Made by a program: the position numbers and the translations under genes | The notes under the pieces: model-generated | What the model saw: the letters and a program-made list of their open reading frames with translations, nothing else | Database searches by the model: none | What the model was told of the DNA's origin: nothing | NCBI RefSeq assembly: GCF_000720115.1 | Contig: NZ_JOIR01000033.1 | Coordinates: 60,877-124,876, forward strand | Length of the DNA stretch: 64,000 nucleotides | DNA from: Streptomyces sp. NRRL F-2580 | Lineage (GTDB): Bacteria; Actinomycetota; Actinomycetes; Streptomycetales; Streptomycetaceae | Direction of reading: 5' to 3' | Shown: positions 17,047-25,453 of the stretch, one piece after another | Layout of the letters: the number at the start of each line of letters is the position of its first letter | Numbering within the stretch: the stretch's first letter is position 1

Positions 17047-19497
17047 ATGGAGCAACTTCCCACCTCTCCTGGTGAGCGGCCGGCGGAGCCGAACGACCCC
17101 GGCGGATCGACCTACACGGCCACGGCCACCCTCAGTGAGCAGGGCATCGTGACCGAGTGGAGCGAGGACGCCCGTCGGCTGCTCGGCTACGCGCCCGCCG
17201 AGATCGTGGGACAACCCGCCGCCCGCCTGCTCGCCGACGGCGCCGGGAACGCCGAGGACGTCGACGAGAGCGCGGGGCGGATCCCGTCCGGGCAGGACCG
17301 GTGGAGCGGCACCGTGGCACTGCGGCACCGGGACGGCCGGCGGGTGGAGCTGAGGCTGCTCGCACACCGCTGGACGTCCACCGGCGGGAACACCAAGTGG
17401 TTCGTGGTGTCCGCCGTGCCGGGTGAGCCCCGTACGCCCTGGGACGAATCGCTGAAGGAGTGGACGTTCACCCAGTCCCCCTGCTTCCTCGCGGTCTTCG
17501 ACGGGGACCTGCGGCTGGTGCGGGCGAACGCCGGCATGGAGCGCGCGCTGTCCCTCACGGAGGGCGAGATGCGGGGGCTGCGGCTGCCCGAGATCGCCCC
17601 GGATCCCGTGAGCGACGAGACCGAGCGCAGGATGCGCCTCGTGGTGGAGACGGGGGAGCCGCAGCACGTCGACGTCTTCGTCCGTCCCACGGGCGCGCCG
17701 ACCCAGCAGGGCCTGGCGGCCTCGCTGGCCCCGTTGCGGGACGCTGACGGGCAGGTGCGCGCCGTGTGTCTGGCCGCGCACGAGAAGACCGGAACCGCGG
17801 GTGAGCGGCCGCAGCTGCTCCTGTCGGACGTCGACACCCCCGGCATCGGCACCACCATGGACAGCTCCCGCACCGCGGAGGAGCTCGCCGACGCGACCGT
17901 GCCCCGGATCGCCGACTTCGCGGTCGTCGACCTGCTGGAGCCGCCTCCGCGCGCGGGCGAGGGCTCCTCCAGGCCGGCGGCGGGGCCGGTCACCGTGTCC
18001 CACACGGCCGTGCGCTCGCTCCTGGAGGGAAGCCTGGAGTCCCAGGTCCCGGTCGGCGGGACGGCTGTCTATCCGGCGCTGTCACCTCCCGTGGAGTGTC
18101 TGGCCGCGGGCCGCGGCGCCGTGTACGCGACCTCGGACCCGGCGGTCGCCCGATGGGTGGCCGAGGACCCCGGGGCCGCCTGGATCGCCCACTCCGGCAC
18201 CCACTCGATGATGATGGTGCCGCTGCGCGCCGGAGGCACCACGCTGGGTCTGGCCGTCTTCAGCCGGCACCAGCGGCAGGATCCCTTCCACCCGGAGGAC
18301 CTGTGGCTGGCCGAGGAGCTGACGTCCAAGGCGGCCGTCAGCATCCACAACGCGCGCCGGCAGACCCGCGAGCACACCACCACCATGACGCTGCAGCGCA
18401 GCCTGCTCCCGCATTCGCTGCCCGACCACCCGGCCCTGGAGATCGCCTCCCGCTACCTGCCCGCCGGTACCGATGCCGGCGTGGGCGGTGACTGGTTCGA
18501 CGTGATCCCGCTGTCCGGCGCACGGGTGGCCCTCGTCGTGGGCGACGTCGTCGGCCACGGCATCCGCGCCTCCGCCACCATGGGCCGGCTGCGCACCGCG
18601 GTGCGGACGCTGGCCGACGTCGACCTGCCGCCCGACGAGCTGCTGACCCACCTCGACGACCTGATCATCCACCTGTCGGACGACGAGGGCGATGAAGGGG
18701 CCGCCGCGGAGGCCGCCGGCGGCATCGGCACCACCTGCCTGTACGTGGTCTACGACCCGGTCACCCGCCGCTGCACGGTCGCCCGGGCCGGTCACCCCCC
18801 GCCCGCCGTGGTCTCCCCGGAGGGCTCCGCGTACCTCCTCGACGTCCCGGCGGGACCGCCGCTGGGCCTGGGCGGCCTGCCCTTCGAGACCATCGAGGCC
18901 GAGATTCCCGAGGGCAGCCTCCTCGCCCTGTACACCGACGGCCTGCTGCAACCCCGCGAGCGTGACATCGACGAGTCCCTGGACAGCATGTTCGCGGCCC
19001 TCGTACGTCCCGCCTCCAGCCTGGACACGGTCTGCGACCGCGTACTGGCGGCCCTGCTGACCCACCGTCCCGACGACGACGTCGCCCTGCTCGTCGCCCG
19101 GACCCGGGCCCTGCACGCCGACAAGGTCGTCGTCTGGGAGCTGCCGTCCGATCCGTCCATCGTCGCCCGGGCCCGCCGGTACGCCACCGAGCAGCTGACG
19201 GCCTGGGGGCTGGACGAGGCCGCCTTCGTCACCGAGCTCGTGGTGAGCGAACTGGTGACCAACGCCATCCGCTACGGGTCGCCCCCGATCGAGCTGCGGC
19301 TGATCCACGACGACAGCACCCTGCTCTGCGAGGTCTCCGACGCGAGCAGTACCGCTCCGCACATGCGGCGGGCCCGGACGTTCGACGAGGGAGGGCGGGG
19401 CCTGCTGCTGGTCGCCCAGCTCGCCCAGCGCTGGGGCACCCGGCACTCCACCCTCGGCAAGACCATCTGGGCCGAGCAGTCGCTCATCGGGTTCTGA
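17047..19497 (+). CDS. PAS-PAS-GAF-SpoIIE-HATPase phosphatase regulator
   Basis: An 816-aa multidomain signalling protein of the Streptomyces type. Two PAS domains (about 25-130 and 140-245) are followed by a GAF domain (about 260-440), a PP2C-type SpoIIE phosphatase (about 460-670: VGGDWFDVIPL, VGDVVGHGIRASATMGRLR, ARAGHPPP, YTDGLLQPRERD, DDDVALL), and a C-terminal RsbW-like ATPase (about 695-812: ELVVSELVTNAIRYG, GRGLLLVAQLAQRWG). Such proteins act as phosphatase and/or kinase of anti-anti-sigma factors. No membrane segment is seen, so it should be cytosolic. It ends 28 nt from a convergent Ser/Thr kinase gene. Confidence 0.92.
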   Translation: MEQLPTSPGERPAEPNDPGGSTYTATATLSEQGIVTEWSEDARRLLGYAPAEIVGQPAARLLADGAGNAEDVDESAGRIPSGQDRWSGTVALRHRDGRRVELRLLAHRWTSTGGNTKWFVVSAVPGEPRTPWDESLKEWTFTQSPCFLAVFDGDLRLVRANAGMERALSLTEGEMRGLRLPEIAPDPVSDETERRMRLVVETGEPQHVDVFVRPTGAPTQQGLAASLAPLRDADGQVRAVCLAAHEKTGTAGERPQLLLSDVDTPGIGTTMDSSRTAEELADATVPRIADFAVVDLLEPPPRAGEGSSRPAAGPVTVSHTAVRSLLEGSLESQVPVGGTAVYPALSPPVECLAAGRGAVYATSDPAVARWVAEDPGAAWIAHSGTHSMMMVPLRAGGTTLGLAVFSRHQRQDPFHPEDLWLAEELTSKAAVSIHNARRQTREHTTTMTLQRSLLPHSLPDHPALEIASRYLPAGTDAGVGGDWFDVIPLSGARVALVVGDVVGHGIRASATMGRLRTAVRTLADVDLPPDELLTHLDDLIIHLSDDEGDEGAAAEAAGGIGTTCLYVVYDPVTRRCTVARAGHPPPAVVSPEGSAYLLDVPAGPPLGLGGLPFETIEAEIPEGSLLALYTDGLLQPRERDIDESLDSMFAALVRPASSLDTVCDRVLAALLTHRPDDDVALLVARTRALHADKVVVWELPSDPSIVARARRYATEQLTAWGLDEAAFVTELVVSELVTNAIRYGSPPIELRLIHDDSTLLCEVSDASSTAPHMRRARTFDEGGRGLLLVAQLAQRWGTRHSTLGKTIWAEQSLIGF

Positions 19498-19525
19498 GGA
19501 CCGGCGCGTCCGAGGACCACGGTCC

Positions 19526-20518
19526 CTACGGTCCGCCGGACGGGGCGTGGAAGACCGGCCGGGCCCAGATCGGCGGGTCCGGCGGCGGCTCCAGGGCTTC
19601 CACCCGGTGCGACGGGCCGTCCTCCCGTCTGGTGCCGCCGCCGGCGGCGGCGCGCAGGGCCCCCACGAACTCCAGGCAGGAGTCGTAGCGGTCCTCCGGA
19701 ACCTTCGCCAGGGCCTTGGCCAGGACTTCGTCGGCGGCGGGCGGGATCTCGGGCCGCCGCTCCGTCAGGGGAGTCGGCTGGTCGTACTGGTGCGCCCACA
19801 GCAGCGCCACGTCCTCGTCGCGCACGAAGGGGGGCCCGCCGGCGAGGGTTTCGTAGACGACGCAGGCGAGGCTGTAGAGGTCGCACCTGCCGTCGACCGG
19901 CCGGCCCGTGATCTGTTCCGGCGCCATGTAGTCGAGGGTGCCCACGAACTCCCCCGCCGTGGTGAACCCGCTGAGCGACAGGGACTTCTTCGTCAGTCCG
20001 AAGTCCGTGAGGTAGATGTGTTCCGGGTGGTCGCTGTCGGTGCCCGCGGCGACCAGGATGTTGCCGGGCTTGACGTCCCGGTGGACCAGGTCGTGTTCGT
20101 GGGCCGCGTCGAGGGCGGATGCCACCTGGGAGGCGATGCGCAGGGCCTTCGCGACGGGGAGGGGGCCCTCCCGGTCCAGCAGGGCCCGCAGGTCGAGCCC
20201 GGAGACGTACCGCATGGCGATGTAGAGGACGCCGTCGGTCTCGCCGGCTTCGAAGATCGGCACGATGTGCGGGTGGTCGATCTTCGCGGCGACCCGCGAC
20301 TCGTGCGTGAAGCGGCGCCGGAAGGTGTCGTCGCGGGCGCGCTCGGGGGCGATCAGCTTGAGCGCGACCGTACGGTCCAGGCGCAGGTCCTTGGCGGAGT
20401 AGACGACGGCCATGCCGCCGCGGCCGATCAGGCGCTCCACCCGGTAGCCCGCGATCTGCTTGCCGATCAGGCCGGAGGGCCGGCCCTTGTACACGCTCAG
20501 GTCGGATGCCGAGGCCAT
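19526..20518 (-). CDS. Soluble Ser/Thr protein kinase
   Basis: A 330-aa Hanks-type kinase, complete in its core: IGRGGMAVVYSAKD (P-loop), VALKLI (Lys), HDLVHRDVKPGNILV (catalytic loop), DFGLTKK, GTLDYMAPEQ and CDLYSLACVVYE. The short tail after the kinase core is Pro-rich with no membrane helix or sensor domain, unlike the kinase at 49.4 kb. It faces the SpoIIE-type phosphatase gene, a pairing that may reflect opposing activities, though no shared substrate is visible. Confidence 0.92.
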   Translation of the reverse strand: MASASDLSVYKGRPSGLIGKQIAGYRVERLIGRGGMAVVYSAKDLRLDRTVALKLIAPERARDDTFRRRFTHESRVAAKIDHPHIVPIFEAGETDGVLYIAMRYVSGLDLRALLDREGPLPVAKALRIASQVASALDAAHEHDLVHRDVKPGNILVAAGTDSDHPEHIYLTDFGLTKKSLSLSGFTTAGEFVGTLDYMAPEQITGRPVDGRCDLYSLACVVYETLAGGPPFVRDEDVALLWAHQYDQPTPLTERRPEIPPAADEVLAKALAKVPEDRYDSCLEFVGALRAAAGGGTRREDGPSHRVEALEPPPDPPIWARPVFHAPSGGP

Positions 20519-20757
20519 CAGGGGCCCGCCTCAGCCGGCCGGCCGGACGACGGCGGGGCGCCGACGCGGTGTCCGTGGGCGAAAGTGCCGATCATGCCGA
20601 CCCCGTCCTCGATGGAGCGTCGCCCGAAGGACGACATGGCTGAACGGGTCGCGCTCGACGCGACGGTGTCGGCTCCGGCGCGAACGTGACGCGCCAGGCC
20701 GCTCTTCCATAGCTCAAGTCTATCCAGTGATCCATACGAGTGCCCCTTCGAAACGGA

Positions 20758-20790
20758 ACGGGTCCCCGGCACGTGGTGCCGGGGACCCGT
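20758..20790 (-). terminator. Hairpin terminator after first glycine-rich gene
   Basis: A perfect 15-bp stem (20758-20772 with 20776-20790) and a 3-nt loop lie 22 nt downstream of the minus-strand stop at 20813. Confidence 0.7.
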
Positions 20791-20812
20791 GGCGTGGCGC
20801 CGTTGGTGGGGG

Positions 20813-21421
20813 TCAGCCCATGCCGCCGGTACCGCCGCGGCCGCCGAACCCGCTGGTCTCGCAGCCGACGCCGACGCAGAGGCCGCCGTCGCCGCCGAAG
20901 CCGCCCTCGCCGCCGTCGCCGCCGGGCGACGCCGCCCCGCCGGTGCCGCCGTCGCCGCCGTTGACACTGCCGTGGCAGACGCCGGCGCAGACGCCGCCGT
21001 TGCCGCCCGTTCCGCCGGTGCCGCCGCCGGGCCGGCCCGTCACGCCGGTGCCGCCGTTGGCGCTGCCGTTGCAGAGGCCGGCGCAGATGCCGCCCTTGCC
21101 GCCCTCGGTGCCGTTGACCGAGCCGTTGCACTTGCCCGCGCAGACCTTGTCGCCGACGCGGACGCTGTCCTTGTCGACCTTGACCTTGCCGACGAGCTGG
21201 TCACCGTACTTGCCGATCGCTCCGCCGCGGCCGAACCGGTTCCCGTCCGCCTGGGTGTCACCACCGCCGGGTGCGGGCCCGTGCTGCTGGGTGACGGCCG
21301 CCTCGACGGGCTGGCTCGGCAGCGCCGGCGCCGCCGTGGCGGCCGTCGTCATCGCACCGGCGCCGAGCAGGGTCGTCGAGACGAGAAGACCGAGACGGAA
21401 CTTCCAAGATCGCACGCGCAT
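20813..21421 (-). CDS. Secreted glycine-rich protein with Cys repeats
   Basis: A 202-aa protein. The signal peptide is FRLGLLVSTTLLGAGAMTTA followed by ATAAP, a good signal-peptidase site. The mature part has a short charged segment (VGKVKVDKDSVRVGDK) and then three copies of CAGxCxGSxNG (KVCAGKCNGSVNG, ICAGLCNGSANG, VCAGVCHGSVNG) plus a degenerate fourth (LCVGVGCETSG), separated by GGxGG runs. I chose the ATG at 21421 because AAGGAGA precedes it and the signal peptide starts there; the frame is open upstream. Function is unknown. It could be a cell-surface or matrix protein, by analogy with glycine-rich actinobacterial surface proteins. Confidence 0.75.
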   Translation of the reverse strand: MRVRSWKFRLGLLVSTTLLGAGAMTTAATAAPALPSQPVEAAVTQQHGPAPGGGDTQADGNRFGRGGAIGKYGDQLVGKVKVDKDSVRVGDKVCAGKCNGSVNGTEGGKGGICAGLCNGSANGGTGVTGRPGGGTGGTGGNGGVCAGVCHGSVNGGDGGTGGAASPGGDGGEGGFGGDGGLCVGVGCETSGFGGRGGTGGMG

Positions 21422-21511
21422 GAGATTCTCCTTTGCCTGGGAACTGATGTCCGTTGAGCGGTTCGGTTGGTCGGATTCCTCGCCGTGGGCCATTCCGCCG
21501 GCGTAAAACGA

Positions 21512-21549
21512 TCGGGGCGCTCCGGCCGCATCGGGCCGGAGCGCCCCGA
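21512..21549 (-). terminator. Hairpin terminator after second glycine-rich gene
   Basis: A perfect 16-bp stem (21512-21527 with 21534-21549) and a 6-nt loop lie 15 nt downstream of the minus-strand stop at 21564. It separates this gene from the next on the same strand. Confidence 0.75.
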
Positions 21550-21563
21550 GGGGGATCGGTGTC

Positions 21564-22049
21564 TCAGGTCGAGGAGGAGAATCCTTCTCCCATCAGGGCG
21601 AACCAGTTGCCCTCCAGGTAGTCGTCCTTCAGGTTGTCGAGCTGCTCCTCGGAGAGGTCGTACTTCTTGGCGATCTTCTCCTTCATCTCGTCCGAGTCGT
21701 CGACCAGCAGGATCATCACGATGTGGACCTTGTCGACCATCGAGAGGTCGGACTTCGACTTGTCGGGCAGGTCGTCGAACCGGAAGCAGCCCACTCCGCC
21801 GGGCTTGCCGGGCTCGCCCGGCTTACCGGGCTCGCCGCCCCTGCCACCCGCTCCGCCCTTGCCGCCCTTGCCGCCTTCGCCGCCACGGCCACCCAGCGCA
21901 CAGTGCGAGGGCTGCTCGGCCGCGGCCGAGGAGCTGGTGCCCGTCGGGGCCTTGGACTCCGACGCTTGCGCGGCGCAGGCCGTGCCGGTGACGAGGGCCA
22001 GAGAGGCCGCCGCCAGGATGAGCGGACGCTGCCAGGTGCACGTGAACAT
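21564..22049 (-). CDS. Secreted protein with collagen-like Gly repeat
   Basis: A 161-aa protein. The signal peptide (WQRPLILAAASLALVTGTACAAQA) may also fit a lipobox-like TACA. A Ser/Thr-rich spacer leads to GGRGGEGGKGGKGGAGGRGG and a collagen-like GEPGKPGEPGKPGG. An unrelated charged helical C-domain follows (DLSMVDKVHIVMILL..., KKYDLSEEQLDNLKDDYLEG). The C-domain is acidic and non-repetitive, so the Gly stretch may be a spacer presenting it. The ATG at 22049 has GGAGA upstream. No family is recognised. Confidence 0.7.
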   Translation of the reverse strand: MFTCTWQRPLILAAASLALVTGTACAAQASESKAPTGTSSSAAAEQPSHCALGGRGGEGGKGGKGGAGGRGGEPGKPGEPGKPGGVGCFRFDDLPDKSKSDLSMVDKVHIVMILLVDDSDEMKEKIAKKYDLSEEQLDNLKDDYLEGNWFALMGEGFSSST

Positions 22050-22103
22050 GGGGTTCTCCGTTTCCAAAGGACAAGAAGGTGTGGATGGGGGGTTGGGGGT
22101 GGT

Positions 22104-22131
22104 GGGGTGGAGGCCCGGAGGCCTCCACCCC
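22104..22131 (-). terminator. Hairpin terminator after third glycine-rich gene
   Basis: A perfect 12-bp stem (22104-22115 with 22120-22131) and a CGGA tetraloop lie 18 nt downstream of the minus-strand stop at 22150. Confidence 0.7.
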
Positions 22132-22149
22132 GTCGGATCGGTGCGCCTT

Positions 22150-22755
22150 CTAGAAGATGGAGCCACCACCGGCTCCGGCGTCGCCGCCGAGGCCACCGAT
22201 CAGGCCGCCGAAGCCACCGTCTCCGGCGTCACCGCCGGCACCGCCCTGGAAGAAGCTGAAGCCGCCCTTCCCGCCGCTGCCGCCCTTGCCGCCGATGAGC
22301 CGGCCGTCACCGCCGCCACCGCCGGCGCCACCGCCGCCGCCTTCGAGGATGCCGAAGCCGCCCTTGCCGCCGTCGCCGCCGGCGCCACCGATGCGGCCTT
22401 CACCGCCACCGCCGCCGCCACCGCCGCCACCGCCGACGAGGAACCCGTCCCCGCCGTCGCCGCCGAGGCCGCCCTTGCCACCGGTACCGGTGACGCTGCC
22501 GCCACCGGCACCGCCGGAACCGCCACCGCCTCCGACGAGGCCGCCGCTCCCGCCCTTGCCGCCCTTTCCTCCGGCGCCTCCGTCGGTCGGGAGGAGGATG
22601 GAGTGCACGTGGTCGGGCATCGGGGCCGCCGTCGCGGCGGACGCCGGCAGCAGGATCCCTCCGGTCACCACGGCGGCCGAGGCGATCAGCGTCGCCAGGC
22701 GGAAGCCCTTGCGGGTGGGGCGGGCGGTGCTGTTGGTGTGCATCTTGCGGTTCAT
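22150..22755 (-). CDS. Secreted PGRS-like glycine-rich protein
   Basis: A 201-aa protein. The signal peptide is FRLATLIASAAVVTGGILLP followed by ASAATAAP. About 145 residues of almost pure glycine follow, broken by regular non-polar pairs: GDGGDGFLVGG, GDGGKGGFGILEGG, GDGRLIGG, GGKGGFSFFQGG, GDGGFGGLIGG, ending AGGGSIF. This GGxGG/aromatic-hydrophobic spacing resembles the PGRS domains of mycobacterial PE_PGRS proteins, but there is no PE domain, so homology is doubtful. TAGGAGA precedes the ATG. A cell-surface role is only an inference. Confidence 0.75.
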   Translation of the reverse strand: MNRKMHTNSTARPTRKGFRLATLIASAAVVTGGILLPASAATAAPMPDHVHSILLPTDGGAGGKGGKGGSGGLVGGGGGSGGAGGGSVTGTGGKGGLGGDGGDGFLVGGGGGGGGGGGEGRIGGAGGDGGKGGFGILEGGGGGAGGGGGDGRLIGGKGGSGGKGGFSFFQGGAGGDAGDGGFGGLIGGLGGDAGAGGGSIF

Positions 22756-22940
22756 GACTTTCTCCTACCGATGAAGAGGAATATTGACCCGCCCGGATTT
22801 CCGAGACGGTGCGGTGATACTGGCGAGAGGCGGAATCCCTTTTGCGAGGTGTTCCGTCTGTACCTTTCGCTTCGTTTCCTTTCCGCTCCTCAAGTAAGCC
22901 CCGGACGGAACCCCCGGGTCATGTTCCGGAATCTCGGGAC

Positions 22941-22969
22941 TTGACACCCCTCTAAGGACCGGGTAAAAG
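22941..22969 (+). promoter_or_regulatory. Consensus-like sigma-70 promoter
   Basis: TTGACA, 17 nt, TAAAAG, reading rightwards towards the orphan frame at 23.1-23.7 kb. It lies in the 22756-23270 spacer, which otherwise holds only the promoter region of the minus-strand glycine-rich gene. Confidence 0.4.
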
Positions 22970-23270
22970 TCCACGCGGCCGGGGATCGAGGGGCAGCCTG
23001 TCGGCGACGGACGGGGCCGACCGAGTACCGGGGGGACGACGGTGGTGGTGTCAGCTCCCCCGTGACCGTCCCGGCCCCGGTGCACGCGCACCGGACGCCG
23101 GCCGGCGCCCTTCGGCTCCCTCTTGGGGAGCGGCTACGAGTGGCTCGGCCAGCGCACCGTTTCGCGCTCCCGGCCTGTCGGCCCTCCGGCAGCGGAGGAT
23201 CACGGCGCTGTGGAGCGGGCCGGCGGACCTGGCCTCCCTGAAGCGGGCCGGGGAGCGCCGGCTGGCCGCC

Positions 23271-23726
23271 GTGGTCCCGGATCCGGAGCTGGACGTGCCC
23301 TGCCGGTGCTGCGACCACGCGGCGCTCGCGCGCGAGATGCCGGCGTGGGCCACGGCGGTGGCCGGCAGCGTGGCCCCGGGCGACCCGAATCAGCTCGGAG
23401 TCGCCCTCCTCCTCGATGCGCGCGGGATCAACGCCTGCGCCCTGTGGCACCGAAGCGTCCTCGACCGGTGTCCGTCGCTCGGCGCGCGCCACGAGGTGCT
23501 GTTCCGCCGCCTCGCGGCCCGGCCGGGGACGTTCACCGCGGGGCTGGACGCCTTCGACGCCCATGTGGCCGGTGGCGACCCGCCGAGTACCACGGCAGAC
23601 TGCCGCGCCATCAGGGTGAAGGCGAGGGCGCGGGAGACTCCTGGAGGTAGGCGGCGATCATGGCGAGGTCGTTGGCGATGGTCAGCACCCCCGCGGGATC
23701 GGTGGTCGGCGTGGCGGCGCCGTTGA
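23271..23726 (+). CDS. Hypothetical protein, probably damaged at both ends
   Basis: A stretch with clear coding character (high GC3, DVPCRCCDHAALAREMPAWA, NQLGVALLLDARGINACALWH, GTFTAGLDAFDAHVAGG, DPPSTTADCRAI). The good codon pattern actually begins near 23150, upstream of the GTG used here, but no start codon exists in frame there. A GTG at 23062 opens a different frame, so a frameshift near 23110-23150 is possible. At the 3' end coding quality drops after about 23615, and the frame runs 116 nt into the convergent carboxypeptidase gene before stopping. It contains a CxCC motif. Family unknown; a truncated gene is as likely as an intact one. Confidence 0.4.
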   Translation: MVPDPELDVPCRCCDHAALAREMPAWATAVAGSVAPGDPNQLGVALLLDARGINACALWHRSVLDRCPSLGARHEVLFRRLAARPGTFTAGLDAFDAHVAGGDPPSTTADCRAIRVKARARETPGGRRRSWRGRWRWSAPPRDRWSAWRRR

Positions 23727-25263
23727 CCCCCGCGTAGAAGGTGTCGTAGCGGCCGCCGCCCTTGTCCAGGTAGCCGGCGATCGTGATGGCGCCGACGGCC
23801 AGCCGGTCGTTGAGCGCGTCTCCTCCGACGGCCGCACCGGTCTTGGCGAAGACCTTCCCGCGCGCCGGGCAGCTGCGGCAGTTGTCGGCCAGCAGCCCGT
23901 CGACGCCCAGGATCGGCAGCGCCTCCCGGAAGAGCCGTGCGTCAGGGGTGCGCTGCCAGTACGCCAGCATCTGCACCAGCGCCTGCGGGGTCACGCGGTC
24001 GGCGGGGTTGCCGCCCCGGCCGTCCATGAGCTGGGCCTGCTCGCGGTCTACGCCCGCCCGGTCCAGGAAGGCGGCGAGCACCGGAAAGCCGTCCTCGCAC
24101 TGGCGGCTGCCGGTCGTGACGGCCATCAGGCAGATGCCGAGGTTGGCGCCGAGGTTGTGGCTGACCTTGAGGATCAGCTTGGCGTACTGGGCGTAGGGCG
24201 GGGAGGTGTACGCGGCCACCCGCGGCCGCCCCGCGTAGTCGCGCGGCAGCCGGGCGACCGCGTTGGGGCCGGCCGGGTCGGCGGTGACCCGTACGCCGGC
24301 CCGGCCGAGCGCCTCGATCAGCGCGGTGCGGCCGAAGGCGGCCGGATCGGTGATCGGCGAGGTGCGCAGCAGGGGCTCGGCGTCCGCCGCGATGGTTCCG
24401 GACAGCCGGATCCGGGTGCCGCCGTCGGTGGCGGTCACCGTGACGGCGGTCGGCTTGCCGGCCGCGACGGTCTTCACGGTGGAGGTGACCTGGTAGGGGG
24501 CGACCTTCGGCCGCCAGTCCAGCCGGGCGGCCGCGCCGGCCTCGTCCCCGGGGGTGGTCATCAGGTCGATCAGGTTGTCGTTGATGATCAGCGGCGTCGG
24601 GGTGGGGTCGAGGACGGGGTCGGGGAGGAAGAGCCGGCTGTCGACGATCACGTCGCCGTCGACGCGGGTGATGCCGGAGTCCCGGACCTGCCGGGCGAGC
24701 TGGTCGATCCCGGCGAGGGGGTTCTCCGGGGTGAGGGTCGCGCCGGGGAAGTCGTTGGCGTAGGTGTGGTCGAGGTCGGTGTACGCGACCGTGCCGTCGG
24801 GCCTGGTCCTGCCGCCCATGGTGAGGTCGCCCTGGGCGACGAGGTCGAGGTCGCCGGTGAGCGTAGCGCCGCTGCGCTCCCCGACCGCGTGGAGGGGAGT
24901 CACGAAGCGGTGGTCCGCGCCGAGCGTCTGCCACGGGCCCGAAACGCTGATCAGCTTGGCGGTGGAGCCGGGGATGAAGAACTGGCCGGGGAACATGCTG
25001 TGCACCACGTGCCCGGCGTCCGGTCCGGTCTGCAGCAGGCCCCACTGGGCGTGGCCGTACTGCGGCTTCCGCATGATCTCGGTGATGCGCGGATCGAGCC
25101 GGCCCTGCTCCGCGTCGTCCGACGGCCACGGCGACGGCGATGGAGAGGGATCCGCCGCGGCCGCCGTACCCGGGGCCAGTGCCACGAGGAGCAGGGCGGC
25201 GCAGGCGGCGGCCAGGCCCCGCCGCAGCGGTGCGGAGCGGACGGAGTGGATCGGACTGCTCAC
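23611..25263 (-). CDS. dacB: D-Ala-D-Ala carboxypeptidase/endopeptidase, PBP4 type (S13)
   Basis: A 550-aa exported penicillin-binding protein that trims or cleaves peptidoglycan cross-links. The signal peptide is LRRGLAAACAALLLVALAPG ending in AAAAD, followed by a Pro/Ser linker. Catalytic motifs are SxxK in IPGSTAKLI (about residue 98), SxN in KVSHNLGANLG (about 367) and KTG in VFAKTGAAVGG (about 478). The large insert between SxxK and SxN (DVIVDSRLF...) is typical of family S13. The tail is Pro/Ser-rich. Monocistronic as far as can be seen. Confidence 0.92.
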   Translation of the reverse strand: MSSPIHSVRSAPLRRGLAAACAALLLVALAPGTAAAADPSPSPSPWPSDDAEQGRLDPRITEIMRKPQYGHAQWGLLQTGPDAGHVVHSMFPGQFFIPGSTAKLISVSGPWQTLGADHRFVTPLHAVGERSGATLTGDLDLVAQGDLTMGGRTRPDGTVAYTDLDHTYANDFPGATLTPENPLAGIDQLARQVRDSGITRVDGDVIVDSRLFLPDPVLDPTPTPLIINDNLIDLMTTPGDEAGAAARLDWRPKVAPYQVTSTVKTVAAGKPTAVTVTATDGGTRIRLSGTIAADAEPLLRTSPITDPAAFGRTALIEALGRAGVRVTADPAGPNAVARLPRDYAGRPRVAAYTSPPYAQYAKLILKVSHNLGANLGICLMAVTTGSRQCEDGFPVLAAFLDRAGVDREQAQLMDGRGGNPADRVTPQALVQMLAYWQRTPDARLFREALPILGVDGLLADNCRSCPARGKVFAKTGAAVGGDALNDRLAVGAITIAGYLDKGGGRYDTFYAGVNGAATPTTDPAGVLTIANDLAMIAAYLQESPAPSPSP

Positions 25264-25453
25264 AGCGCGCTCCGTTCGTCGCGGCTGCCTGGTCCCCGAG
25301 GCCGTGTGAACAGCGTGGCACGGCCGGATTCGACCCGCATGTCACGGCCTCCCAGGGCCTCGGATGCCGCGCCGTGGCCGGATCTCGGCGCTGGGCCGGG
25401 GTGCTCCGGAGGCAGCGCTGACGGGTGTTGCCGGCGGCGGGTACGGTTCCGGC

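Noticed and set aside
20813..22755. Regular GCC/GCCGCC repeats considered as a CRISPR-like or satellite array
   Set aside because: The periodicity is that of Gly codons inside three genes with signal peptides, ribosome sites and terminators; there are no constant repeats with unique spacers.
22756..23150. A coding gene on the minus strand in the spacer upstream of the PGRS-like gene
   Set aside because: The available frames have mixed GC3 and no recognisable motifs; the region is better explained as promoters and the damaged start of the orphan frame.
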